Counted from the first letter of the stretch, positions 7,068 through 15,843 are shown. The stretch is DNA of 18,719 nt from Bacteroidia bacterium (GCA_030596245.1 JAUVKN010000036.1:1-18719), one strand, 5' to 3'. Numbers and translations: made by a program. The notes: a model not told the origin generated them from the letters alone.

Positions 7068-8258
7068 ATGAACATTCACGAATACCAGGGCAAACAGATT
7101 CTGAAACAATTTGGTGTATCAATTCCCGCCGGTGAAGTGGCGCATACTCCTGAAAAGGCGTATGAAGCCGCTCAACGCATAAAAGCAGAGACAGGGGCTG
7201 ACACCTGGGCTGTGAAAGCGCAGATCCACGCCGGAGGTCGTGGCAAGGGTGGCGGAGTTAAGATCGCGAAGTCACTGGATGAAGTAAAAGCATTTGCAAA
7301 GGATATCCTGGGCATGACTCTGGTCACACACCAGACAGGCCCTGAAGGCAAGGTGGTCCATAAGGTACTCGTTGAACAGGGCATTTTCTATCCCGGGGAG
7401 AGTGATCCCCAGGAGTTCTATATGAGTGTGCTTCTGAATCGTGAATCCGGTAAGAATATCGTCATGTATTCCACCGAAGGAGGCATGGATATTGAAACGG
7501 TGGCAGAAAAAACACCTCACCTAATCTTTAAAGAGGAGATCGATCCCGCCACAGGAATCCTTCCCTTCCAGGCCAGACACATTGCCTTTAACCTGGAATT
7601 ATCGGGTCAGGCTTTCAAGGATATGGTGAAGTTTGCTACAGCGCTCTATAAGGCCTACGAAAATTCCGATGCCTCAATGTTTGAGATTAACCCTGTATTT
7701 AAAACATCCGATAACAGGATCATGGCAGCTGATGCCAAGGTCAACATTGACGATAACGCACTTTACAGACATTCCAATTATGCGGCCATGAGGGACCTCA
7801 ACGAGGAGGATCCCACTGAAGTGGAAGCTGGTAAATTCAACCTTAATTTTATCAAACTGGATGGTAATGTTGGCTGCATGGTTAATGGTGCTGGGCTGGC
7901 AATGGCAACCATGGACATCATCAAGCATTCGGGTGGAGAACCGGCCAATTTCCTGGATGTGGGTGGGACAGCCAATGCACAGACAGTGGAAGCTGGTTTC
8001 AGAATAATCCTGAAAGATCCAAATGTAAAAGCGATCCTGATCAATATTTTCGGAGGGATCGTTCGCTGTGACAGAGTTGCCGAAGGCGTGGTGGAAGCTT
8101 ATAAAACCATAGGACAGATCGACATCCCGGTAATTGTAAGGTTGCAGGGAACCAACGCTGAAGAAGCGAAGGTACTCATCGATAACTCAGGGTTGGAAGT
8201 TCATTCAGCCATTACCTTACAGGAAGCGGCAGGTAAAGTGAGGGAACTGGTTCATTAG
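7068..8258 (+). CDS. sucC: Succinyl-CoA synthetase (ligase), beta subunit
   Basis: Beta subunit of the TCA-cycle enzyme that interconverts succinyl-CoA plus ADP/GDP and succinate plus ATP/GTP; it works with the alpha subunit SucD in the cytoplasm. The 396 residues are the usual length. It opens with the typical MNIHEYQGKQILKQFGV, then the ATP-grasp nucleotide loop GGRGKGGGVK (56-65), the magnesium site EINP (206-209), the glycine-rich GNVGCMVNGAGLAMATMD (266-283) and the GIVRCD segment (330-335) of the subunit interface domain. No alpha-subunit gene adjoins it here: the next gene is pyrF on the opposite strand, and the two stop codons overlap. Its partner must therefore be encoded elsewhere. 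ADP or GDP preference cannot be assigned from what I see. Confidence 0.98.
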   Translation: MNIHEYQGKQILKQFGVSIPAGEVAHTPEKAYEAAQRIKAETGADTWAVKAQIHAGGRGKGGGVKIAKSLDEVKAFAKDILGMTLVTHQTGPEGKVVHKVLVEQGIFYPGESDPQEFYMSVLLNRESGKNIVMYSTEGGMDIETVAEKTPHLIFKEEIDPATGILPFQARHIAFNLELSGQAFKDMVKFATALYKAYENSDASMFEINPVFKTSDNRIMAADAKVNIDDNALYRHSNYAAMRDLNEEDPTEVEAGKFNLNFIKLDGNVGCMVNGAGLAMATMDIIKHSGGEPANFLDVGGTANAQTVEAGFRIILKDPNVKAILINIFGGIVRCDRVAEGVVEAYKTIGQIDIPVIVRLQGTNAEEAKVLIDNSGLEVHSAITLQEAAGKVRELVH

Positions 8259-9085
8259 ATCAGGTTCCTGTTCTTCAGGGTAACTTCCATTTGCTTCTGC
8301 AGACGGATAGCCTCTTCCCGGGCTGCCTGTTCAAATCGATTGGTTACATCGGCATACAGAATAGATCTGCTGGCATTGACTAACAATCCGCACCTGTCGT
8401 TCATTCCGTACTCAGCCACATCATATAGACTTCCTCCCTGACTCCCAACTCCTGGAACCAGGAGGAAATGTTCTGGTATCAACTTTCTGATTTGTGTCAA
8501 CTCCTCAGCTTTGGTGGCTCCCACCACATACATGATGTTATTGACGGTCCCCCATTCGGCACTGGTAGTAATGACTTGCTCGAAAAGTCGCTTTTCTCCC
8601 TTTAATTCAAGTTGCTGAAAATCTTTTGATCCGTCGTTGGAGGTGAGTGCCAGCAACACCGCCCACTTCCCTTCAACCTCCAGAAAAGGTGAGATGCTGT
8701 CATACCCCATATAAGGCGAAAGTGTAATGGCATCACAATCCAGGGTTTTTAAATAGGCACTGGCATACATGCGGGAAGTATTGCCAATATCACCCCGTTT
8801 AGCATCTGCAATGATATAAATATCGGGATAGTGCTTTCTTATGTAGGTGATGGTCATTTCCAGACTCATGTACCCTGCAGCACCCATGGCTTCATAAAAG
8901 GCAAGATTGGGTTTATATGCCACAACCAGGTCCTCTGTGGCGTCAATAATGTGCTTATTGAATTCAAATATGGGATACTCCTTGTCAAGAAGCAGCCTTG
9001 GAATCTTTTTATAATCGGTATCGAGACCTACACACAAGTAGCTCTTCTTTCGCTGGATGTTCCTGAATAGTTCTTCTGCGTTCAT
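8255..9085 (-). CDS. pyrF: Orotidine 5'-phosphate decarboxylase
   Basis: Last step of de novo UMP synthesis, decarboxylation of OMP to UMP in the cytoplasm. The 276 residues mark it as the longer type 2 family rather than the shorter E. coli-like form. Catalytic and binding residues: Lys58 in AYKPN, the DAKRGDIG signature at 94-101 (Asp94, Lys96, Asp99), the phosphate-binding loop VPGVGSQGG (210-218) and NASRSI (237-242). It is the last gene of the - strand cluster, 15 bases behind prfA. Its TAA (8257-8255 on the - strand) interlocks with the TAG of sucC, so no room remains for a terminator between the two convergent genes. Confidence 0.97.
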   Translation of the reverse strand: MNAEELFRNIQRKKSYLCVGLDTDYKKIPRLLLDKEYPIFEFNKHIIDATEDLVVAYKPNLAFYEAMGAAGYMSLEMTITYIRKHYPDIYIIADAKRGDIGNTSRMYASAYLKTLDCDAITLSPYMGYDSISPFLEVEGKWAVLLALTSNDGSKDFQQLELKGEKRLFEQVITTSAEWGTVNNIMYVVGATKAEELTQIRKLIPEHFLLVPGVGSQGGSLYDVAEYGMNDRCGLLVNASRSILYADVTNRFEQAAREEAIRLQKQMEVTLKNRNLI

Positions 9086-9100
9086 CTCATGGAAATTTTT

Positions 9101-10189
9101 TTACTCTATTCCGCTATCTTTCAACCGCTCTGCATTTTCGGCCATCTGGAGTTTCTCAATCACTTCCTGAAGATCACCATTAATGATTGATGGAAGGTTA
9201 TACAAAGTGAGGTTTATTCTGTGGTCAGTTACCCTGCCCTGGGGATAGTTGTATGTACGTATCTTGGCTGACCGGTCGCCCGATGACACCATAGTCTTGC
9301 GCTGAGAAGAGATCTCATCCATCCGTTTCTGCAATTCAAGGTTATATAGCCTTGTCCTCAACTCCTTCATGGCTTTGTCCAGGTTTTTCAACTGTGACTT
9401 CTCATCCTGACAGGTAACCACGATCCCGGTGGGAATATGGGTCAGTCGAATGGCTGAATAGGTGGTATTTACTGATTGTCCGCCAGGACCCGATGAACAG
9501 TAGGTATCCTTTCTGATATCGGCCTGCTTGACCTCCACCTCGAAATCTTCGGCCTCCGGAAGTACAGCCACTGTTGCAGCCGAAGTGTGGACCCGTCCCT
9601 GAGTCTCAGTCTGGGGAACACGTTGCACCCGGTGTACTCCGGATTCATACTTCATAATACCATACACTCCATTCCCACTTACATCCATAATAATCTCCTT
9701 GTATCCTCCCACGGTTCCCTCTGTAAAACTGGTGGTGGAGACTTTCCATCTCTTTGACTCAAAGAATTTGGAATACATCCTATATAGGTCTCCGGCAAAA
9801 ATACTGGCTTCATCGCCACCTGTTCCAGCCCTGATCTCAACAATGGCATTCTTATCGTCTTCCGGATCTTTCTGTAATAGGAGCATTTTTATATCCTCTT
9901 CCAAAAGACCCAGCTGCTTCTGATACAGATCCAGCTCTTCCTTAGCCATCTCCCTGAGTTCATCATCCTTCTCTTCGGCCAGGATCTTCCTGGCACTTTC
10001 GATATTGCTTAACAGGTTCTTGAACGCATTAAAAGCTTCGATAACCGGCTCCAGCTGTTTATACTCCCGGTTCAATTTAACATACCGCTTCATATTAGTA
10101 ATCACTGAAGGATCGGTTATGAGTTGTCCAACCTCATCAAATCTGGCTTTCACTCCTTCCAAGCGGGTCAATATCATGTTCTCTCCCAT
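9101..10189 (-). CDS. prfA: Peptide chain release factor 1
   Basis: Class I release factor that reads UAA and UAG in the ribosomal A site and triggers peptide release. The 362 residues are standard. The catalytic GGQ is at 236-238 (SSGPGGQSVN). The codon-recognition tripeptide is PQT at 192-194 in VPQTETQGRVHTSA, the PxT form of RF1 rather than the SPF of RF2. The C-terminal RTYNYPQGRVTDHR block is also intact. The start is uncertain: Met1 (10189) or Met5 (10177, MILTRLEGVKARFDEV), the latter fitting the family's usual beginning a little better. It lies between purM and pyrF with 15-base gaps, and probably shares their transcript. The methylase gene prmC is not adjacent. Confidence 0.97.
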   Translation of the reverse strand: MGENMILTRLEGVKARFDEVGQLITDPSVITNMKRYVKLNREYKQLEPVIEAFNAFKNLLSNIESARKILAEEKDDELREMAKEELDLYQKQLGLLEEDIKMLLLQKDPEDDKNAIVEIRAGTGGDEASIFAGDLYRMYSKFFESKRWKVSTTSFTEGTVGGYKEIIMDVSGNGVYGIMKYESGVHRVQRVPQTETQGRVHTSAATVAVLPEAEDFEVEVKQADIRKDTYCSSGPGGQSVNTTYSAIRLTHIPTGIVVTCQDEKSQLKNLDKAMKELRTRLYNLELQKRMDEISSQRKTMVSSGDRSAKIRTYNYPQGRVTDHRINLTLYNLPSIINGDLQEVIEKLQMAENAERLKDSGIE

Positions 10190-10204
10190 GCTCTGATTTT
10201 GTCC

Positions 10205-11371
10205 TTAATATTCAAACTCACCCTGCTCTCCCTTTATGGAGAGCTTTTTATGATCCGAATGCTCGCATCGTCCAACAATTTTAGCGTCAATCTGGTATTT
10301 GTTTGCCAGCTGTATAATCCCCCCGGCAGTTTGTGCATCGGTATAAATTTCGAAACGGTGCCCCATATTGAAAACCTGGTACATCTCTCTCCATGCCGTT
10401 CCCGACTCCTCCTGAATCATTAAAAAGAGCGGAGGTATGGGAAAGAGGTCATCCTTGATAATATGTACTTTCTCAGCAAAATGGAGCACTTTGGTCTGTG
10501 CACCACCAGAACAGTGAACCATACCGTTAATTTGTCTTCTATACAGTCCCAGTACCTCCTGGATTACCGGAGCATAGGTGCGTGTGGGTGAAAGGACCAG
10601 TTTCCCAGCATCCAGCCCCACATCTGCAATGGAATCAGTAAGCTTTTTACTTCCTGAATAGACCAGAGTCCGGGCCATATCCGGATCAAAACTTTCCGGG
10701 TACTTACGGGCCAGATAGCCTCCAAAAACATCATGTCTGGCAGAAGTAAGGCCATTACTCCCCATCCCTCCGTTATATGACTCTTCATAACTGGCTTGAC
10801 CCGATGAAGAGAGTCCTATGATGACATTACCAGGAACAATATTGTTCTCAATGATGTCAGATCGTCTGGACCTGGCCACAACTGTAGAATCCACAATAAT
10901 GGTCCTGACCAGATCCCCCACATCTGCTGTCTCCCCACCTGTACTATAAATAGGCACACCCAGGGTACGGAGCTCCTCCAGAATCTCCTCTGTTCCATTA
11001 ATAATTGCTGAAATCACCTCCCCCGGAATCCGGTTTTTATTCCTCCCAATGGTGGAAGAGAGCAGGATATCACCAGTCACCCCAACACACAAAAGATCAT
11101 CCAGGTTCATTACAATTGCATCCTGAGCAATGCCTTTCCATACAGAAATATCACCGGTCTCCTTCCAATATACATATGCCAGTGAAGATTTCGTCCCCGC
11201 CCCGTCGGCATGCATTACCAGACAGTGGTCAGGATCCCCGGTAAGCATATCGGGAATTACCTTGCAGAATGCTTTCGGGAATAGTCCCTTGTCCACATGC
11301 TGTATGGCCCGATGAACATCCTCCTTACCAGAAGAGACACCACGTTCAAGGTAACGGGAAGCCTGATTCAT
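10205..11371 (-). CDS. purM: Phosphoribosylformylglycinamidine cyclo-ligase (AIR synthetase)
   Basis: Closes FGAM to aminoimidazole ribonucleotide with ATP in de novo purine synthesis. The 388 residues are longer than the E. coli enzyme (about 345), and I believe this is the usual size in Bacteroidota. Signatures seen: HADGAGTKS (54-62), the MNLDDLLCVG segment (88-97) with metal-binding acids, GGETADVGDLVRT (145-157), the SNGLTSARH loop (205-213), SPTRTYAPV (261-269) and FNMGHRFEI (334-342). The start follows the porE-like stop by 5 bases and prfA begins 15 bases after its end, so the genes look co-transcribed. Confidence 0.95.
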   Translation of the reverse strand: MNQASRYLERGVSSGKEDVHRAIQHVDKGLFPKAFCKVIPDMLTGDPDHCLVMHADGAGTKSSLAYVYWKETGDISVWKGIAQDAIVMNLDDLLCVGVTGDILLSSTIGRNKNRIPGEVISAIINGTEEILEELRTLGVPIYSTGGETADVGDLVRTIIVDSTVVARSRRSDIIENNIVPGNVIIGLSSSGQASYEESYNGGMGSNGLTSARHDVFGGYLARKYPESFDPDMARTLVYSGSKKLTDSIADVGLDAGKLVLSPTRTYAPVIQEVLGLYRRQINGMVHCSGGAQTKVLHFAEKVHIIKDDLFPIPPLFLMIQEESGTAWREMYQVFNMGHRFEIYTDAQTAGGIIQLANKYQIDAKIVGRCEHSDHKKLSIKGEQGEFEY

Positions 11372-11376
11372 TCAAA

Positions 11377-13365
11377 TTAGTTTTGTGGAATATATTCGGT
11401 GGACAACACCCTGAACTCGGTACGTCTATTCACCTGGTGCGCTTTTTCCTGGAGCTCAGGGCTCTCCAGTTGATTTATAAAGCTCTCCGCTAGCACCACT
11501 CCAAGTTCAAGAAAGTCATACTGTAAAATCACCTTGTCATCCACTACTTTGGGTTGAGACTCCCCATATCCCTGTGCTTCCAGCCGGTCGGCAGCAATGC
11601 CTTTTGAGATCAGGTAATCCACCACTGACTGAGCCCTCTTCTGGGACAACTCCTGGTTGTCGGCCGGAGTACCCCTCGAGTCGGTATGCGACATCAGCTC
11701 AATGGTTACATTGGGATTATCATCCAGTGTCTCCACCAAATTGTCAAGCGAAACCATGGACTCGGGACGGAGATCCCACTTTGCAAAATCGTAAAATATA
11801 TTCGGAAGTTCTATCACCCTGGTTGTGGACGACAGATAAATGGTTACATCGAAGTCTTTACTCTGTTCAAGTCCCCTTGTTGATTCTCTCTCTTTTCCAT
11901 TCAGGTAACCAGGTTGACTGGCAATGAACACATAATCGGTTCCCGGTTTTAGCATGAACTTGAAAGCACCCTCATCGCCGGTGGTGGTCTCTATAGTAAT
12001 CCCGTCGCTTCCCACCGACTTAACTGTTGATCCAGCCAGGATCTGATCATTGCGCTCATCCTTCACGACACCTGTTACAGAAAATTCCAGTGGAGGGAGT
12101 ACAAAGGAGAAAATCTCGTCGTTTCCCCTGCCTTTCCTGGCCGAGCTGAAAAATCCCCTTTCAACATCGGTCTCAAAAACGATCCCAAAATCATCCTCAG
12201 GAGAGTTAATGGGTGGTTTCATATTTTCCACCATCCAACCTCCCGTCTCATCCTGGGTTGCCTTGTAAATATCCAATCCGCCTAATCCGATCCGGCTATC
12301 CGAGGAAAAATAGAGTGTGCCATCACTATGGATAAATGGGTAGAGTTCATTTCCAGGGGTATTGATCTCCTCCCCCAGGTTAACGGGATCACTCCAACCA
12401 CCACCGTCACTGGCAACCTTCCAAATATCATTCTCCCCCAATCCGCCGGGCATATCAGAAACGAAATAAAGGGTCGAACCATCGGGTGAGATAGCCGGGT
12501 GGGCAGTTGTAATACTGTCTCCAAATGCCTCAAACTCTACCTGTGGTTCCGACCAGCCCCCGCCATCGGCACCGGCCCTGTATATCTGGCAGCCTAATTG
12601 CTGGTTTTTCCCTTTCTTACACCTTGTGAAATAGAGGGTTGAAAAGTCGGAAGAGATACATGGGGTCCCATCCTCGAACTCGGAATTAAGAATCTCCACA
12701 GGGACCGGTACGCTCCATTTCCCTTTCCGATCCATACTGGAAGCAAAGATATCTGCGAAATTCTGACCGGTAGCTCCATGGGTGTCATTTCCAGTGGCAT
12801 CTTCGCGAGTGGAAGTAAACAAGATTTCGGTAAAAGCTGCATTCACATAGGCAGGACTAAAATCGCGTTGTCTGGAGTTGAAGTAACGCATATTTTCTAC
12901 AATATATCCCGTTGGATTTTCCGTCCAAACAATAGCAGCCTGGCACGATTCAACTCCAATTCCTCCACGCGGATCATCCGGAACCAGAGCCATGTACTTC
13001 TCAAATTGCTCTTCGGCCTCTTCATACTTCTCATTAACGAGCATCATCTGCCCATACCTTAGAAATATGATGGGGTCCTGATAATCTTCCCGAACAGCCT
13101 TTTTATACCAGAGCTCAGCAGATCTGGCTTCTCCAAGAATCCTGTAACAATCACCGATCTTAAACAGGATGGCCGTTTTCTGTTCTTTGTCACTTACTTT
13201 ATTATATGCGTTTTTATAAAGGTCAATGGCCTCAAAATACTCTCCAGCTTCAAAGACAGCCTCTGCCCTGGCATCTTTCTGCTTCTTCTGTGCATCTACC
13301 GGGAGGGAAAACAGTAGAGCGGCCATTATGGCCACGGGAATGAGTCTCATGGAATTGTGCGTCAT
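11377..13365 (-). CDS. PorE-like TPR / beta-propeller / OmpA multidomain envelope protein
   Basis: Large periplasmic or outer-membrane-associated protein whose domain order matches PorE, a type IX secretion component that links the secreton to peptidoglycan. In 662 residues: a signal peptide ending VDA-Q (cleavage near 25), TPR helices about 33-130, WD40-like PD40 propeller blades about 160-420 (repeated SPDGSTLYFVSD-type motifs at 293-304 and 348-356), a carboxypeptidase-regulatory-like beta domain about 428-510 (FSVTGVVKDE), and an OmpA C-terminal domain about 520-655 with the peptidoglycan contacts Asp562 and Arg577. A helical insertion at about 607-645 precedes NRRTEFRVL. No lipobox cysteine is visible, unlike what is described for P. 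gingivalis PorE. Paralogues with this architecture exist, so a role in secretion is inferred. First gene of the purM-prfA-pyrF cluster. An imperfect -7-like TAATTTTA (- strand, 13397-13390) lies upstream. Confidence 0.82.
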   Translation of the reverse strand: MTHNSMRLIPVAIMAALLFSLPVDAQKKQKDARAEAVFEAGEYFEAIDLYKNAYNKVSDKEQKTAILFKIGDCYRILGEARSAELWYKKAVREDYQDPIIFLRYGQMMLVNEKYEEAEEQFEKYMALVPDDPRGGIGVESCQAAIVWTENPTGYIVENMRYFNSRQRDFSPAYVNAAFTEILFTSTREDATGNDTHGATGQNFADIFASSMDRKGKWSVPVPVEILNSEFEDGTPCISSDFSTLYFTRCKKGKNQQLGCQIYRAGADGGGWSEPQVEFEAFGDSITTAHPAISPDGSTLYFVSDMPGGLGENDIWKVASDGGGWSDPVNLGEEINTPGNELYPFIHSDGTLYFSSDSRIGLGGLDIYKATQDETGGWMVENMKPPINSPEDDFGIVFETDVERGFFSSARKGRGNDEIFSFVLPPLEFSVTGVVKDERNDQILAGSTVKSVGSDGITIETTTGDEGAFKFMLKPGTDYVFIASQPGYLNGKERESTRGLEQSKDFDVTIYLSSTTRVIELPNIFYDFAKWDLRPESMVSLDNLVETLDDNPNVTIELMSHTDSRGTPADNQELSQKRAQSVVDYLISKGIAADRLEAQGYGESQPKVVDDKVILQYDFLELGVVLAESFINQLESPELQEKAHQVNRRTEFRVLSTEYIPQN

Positions 13366-13430
13366 TGATTGCCTGTTTTTACAATTGGATAAAATTACCT
13401 TTTTTTTCTATGAAAATAAAACGCAACAAT

Positions 13431-13532
13431 CCGGGTTATTATTTGAGTTCGAAAGGATATTCATAGTGTCATTCTTTTGAGACAACCTTTGTAGGTTTCT
13501 ACTCTGACTATCCTTTCGAATAATAAACCGGG
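13431..13532. repeat. 102-base interrupted inverted repeat with an IS-end-like core
   Basis: The left arm 13431-13459 and right arm 13509-13532 pair through TTCGAAAGGATA (13448-13459) with TATCCTTTCGAA (13509-13520), and through CCGGGTTATTATT with its near complement. Four bases, TGAG at 13444-13447, are unpaired in the left arm. The 49-base middle holds CTTTTGAGACAACCT (13474-13488) and a small GTAG-GTTT-CTAC hairpin. No T run follows. It lies in the spacer behind the glnA terminator and ahead of the porE-like gene. Confidence 0.85.
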
Positions 13533-13548
13533 CTACATTTTATTATAC

Positions 13549-13578
13549 AAAAAAAAGCCCCCCGCTTGCACGGAAGGC
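13549..13578 (-). terminator. Rho-independent terminator of glnA
   Basis: On the - strand GCCTTCCG (13578-13571) pairs with CGGGGGGC (13564-13557), with two G-U pairs and a 6-base loop, followed by eight T (13556-13549). It lies 28 bases after the glnA stop. Confidence 0.92.
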
Positions 13579-13605
13579 CCTGTGATTATGCCATTGATGA
13601 TGCTC

Positions 13606-15792
13606 TTAGCTTAAGAACAGCAGTTCCCTGTATTTTGGCAATGGCCAGATCTCGTCATCCACAATAAGCTCCAGCTTATCGATATGGATACGAATCTTAG
13701 CAAGAAATGGAAACACAGATTTGGAGTACGCATTGGCTTTTGCCTTCTCATCATCGATTTTATTGGCTACTTTCCTTGCTTCAACCATCTCATTCACACC
13801 TGTTTTAATGGCTGTTACATGATCTGAGATATCCTTGATCAGTTCAATCCTGTTTCCTGCAAGGGTCTTATATTCCTCACCATAGATCTGTTTCAATCCC
13901 AGTACATTCTCCATCAATCTGTTTTGATACTTAACAGCTGTAGGTACGATGTGGTTGATGGCCATATCTCCAAGTACCCTGGCCTCAATCTGAATCTTCA
14001 AGGTATACTGCTCAAACATCACTTCCACACGCCCCTCAAGCTCAGATTCTGTGAAGATGCCCAAATCAAAGAAGAGTTTTTTGGATTTGTCACTCAAATA
14101 TGCTGAAAGCGCTTCAGGAACATCGGTCACATTGGTAAGACCACGTCTCTTTGCCTCTTTCACCCAGTCATCGCTGTAGTTGTCTCCTTCAAAACGAATG
14201 GCTTTTGAAGCGATAATATACTCCCTGAGTACCTGGAATATGGCTTCATCCTTCTTCACACCTGAATCAATAAGGGCATCCACCTCTTTCTTGAATTCAA
14301 TAAGTTGCGCCGCGACTGCAGTATTCAGGATTGCCATCGGTGTAGCTGGATTACAACTACCACCTACTGCCCTAAATTCAAACCTGTTACCAGTAAAGGC
14401 AAATGGAGAGGTACGATTTCGGTCGGTGTTGTCCAAAAGAATCTCGGGTATTTTTCCTATGTCCAGTTTCAATTCGGTCTTCTCATCGGGAGTCATCTTT
14501 TTATTGGTCACTTGCTCTTCCAGCTGATCAAGCATCGCAGATACTTCAGAACCTAAAAAACAAGAGAGAATGGCTGGTGGTGCTTCATTGGCACCCAACC
14601 GGTGGGCATTGGAAGCGGAAGCAATACTGGCCCTCAGCAGATCCTGGTGATCAAAAACAGCTTTTACAGAGTTCACCACATAGGTCAGAAATTGCAGATT
14701 GGTTTTGGGGTTTTTGCCCGGGCGGTGCAGTATCACACCAGTATCAGTAGCCAGCGACCAGTTGTTGTGTTTACCGGAACCATTAATGGCCTGGAAGGGT
14801 TTTTCATGGAACAATACCCTGAAGCCGTGATGCCTGGATACTTTTGTCATCAGGTCCATGACAAGGACGTTATGGTCCACTGCGAGGTTGCACTCCTCAA
14901 AGACAGGTGCCATTTCATACTGGTTGGGAGCCACCTCATTGTGGCGGGTCTTCACCGGGATACCAAGCTTGTACGCTTCTGACTCCAGGTCATGCATAAA
15001 TGCAGCCACCCGTTCGGGGATGGAACCAAAATAATGATCATCCAACTGTTGGTCCTTGGAGGAAGCATGTCCCATTAAGGTACGTCCTGTGAGCGCCAGG
15101 TCGGGTCGGGCATAGTAAAGCGCCTCATCTACCAGGAAATACTCCTGCTCCCAGCCAAGATTGGCCTGAACTTTGGTCACATTCTTATCGAAATACTGAC
15201 ATACATCGGTAGCTGCTTTATCCACAACATTCAACGCCTTTAATAAAGGTGTCTTGTGATCAAGGGCCTCTCCGGTATAAGAGATGAAAACAGTAGGAAT
15301 ACTCAATGTATTATCAATAATAAAAGCCGGGGATGAAGGATCCCAGGCAGTATATCCACGTGCTTCAAAAGTATTCCTTATTCCACCACTTGGAAAGGAA
15401 GAGGCATCCGGCTCCTGCTGGGAAAGGGCCGAAGCGGAAAAAGATTCCACAACTCCTCCATATTGGTTCGGGGTAATAAATGCATCATGCTTTTCAGCTG
15501 TCCCCCCTGTGAGAGGCTGGAACCAGTGTGTATAGTGGGTAGCGCCGCGTTCGGTAGCCCATGCTTTCATTCCGGAAGCAACTGCATCTGCTTTTCTCCT
15601 GTCGATGGTTGTTCCTTTCTCAATTGCATCCATTACACTATGAAATGCATCCCTGGAGAGGTACTTCTGCATTTTAACTTTATCGAAGACATTAATTGCA
15701 TAATAATCCGAAGTCTTGTCAGAAGGGGGTGTAACATGCACAGGTTTCCTGTTATAAACCTGCTCCAGTGCTTTAAACCTGATAACGGCCAT
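13606..15792 (-). CDS. glnN: Glutamine synthetase type III (GSIII)
   Basis: Makes glutamine from glutamate, ammonia and ATP, the main ammonia-assimilation step. The 728 residues are diagnostic of the long GSIII type (GSI is about 470). GSIII landmarks: HWFQPLTGGTAEKHDAF (89-105), the metal/glutamate-site NLGWEQEYFLVD (211-222), NEVAPNQYEMAPVFE (285-299), the ATP-site GSGKHNNWSL (338-347) and NRTSPFAFTGNRFEFRAVGG (459-478), which carries the active-site Arg/Glu segment. Helices rich in charged residues fill the C-terminal part, as usual. It is monocistronic by appearance, with a -7 element 44 bases ahead of the ATG and a terminator behind it. No P-II gene, amt or gltBD is adjacent. Some annotations call this gene glnA; glnN is the name used for the GSIII form. 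Confidence 0.97.
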   Translation of the reverse strand: MAVIRFKALEQVYNRKPVHVTPPSDKTSDYYAINVFDKVKMQKYLSRDAFHSVMDAIEKGTTIDRRKADAVASGMKAWATERGATHYTHWFQPLTGGTAEKHDAFITPNQYGGVVESFSASALSQQEPDASSFPSGGIRNTFEARGYTAWDPSSPAFIIDNTLSIPTVFISYTGEALDHKTPLLKALNVVDKAATDVCQYFDKNVTKVQANLGWEQEYFLVDEALYYARPDLALTGRTLMGHASSKDQQLDDHYFGSIPERVAAFMHDLESEAYKLGIPVKTRHNEVAPNQYEMAPVFEECNLAVDHNVLVMDLMTKVSRHHGFRVLFHEKPFQAINGSGKHNNWSLATDTGVILHRPGKNPKTNLQFLTYVVNSVKAVFDHQDLLRASIASASNAHRLGANEAPPAILSCFLGSEVSAMLDQLEEQVTNKKMTPDEKTELKLDIGKIPEILLDNTDRNRTSPFAFTGNRFEFRAVGGSCNPATPMAILNTAVAAQLIEFKKEVDALIDSGVKKDEAIFQVLREYIIASKAIRFEGDNYSDDWVKEAKRRGLTNVTDVPEALSAYLSDKSKKLFFDLGIFTESELEGRVEVMFEQYTLKIQIEARVLGDMAINHIVPTAVKYQNRLMENVLGLKQIYGEEYKTLAGNRIELIKDISDHVTAIKTGVNEMVEARKVANKIDDEKAKANAYSKSVFPFLAKIRIHIDKLELIVDDEIWPLPKYRELLFLS

Positions 15793-15835
15793 GATTTTAA
15801 AATTAAGTTTTTATAAAAAATAAGGTTTGAAGTTG

Positions 15836-15843
15836 CAAATATA
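15836..15843 (-). promoter_or_regulatory. Bacteroidota-type -7 promoter element for the GSIII gene
   Basis: On the - strand TATATTTG matches TAnnTTTG, 43 bases ahead of the start codon. The spacer upstream (15844-15959) is very AT-rich with T runs and one CCCCC; I see no clear -33 TTG and no recognisable operator in it. Confidence 0.6.

Noticed and set aside
14180..14527. 115-codon + strand frames inside the GSIII gene
   Set aside because: Antisense to the conserved NRTSPFAFTGNRFEFR active-site region; no independent support.
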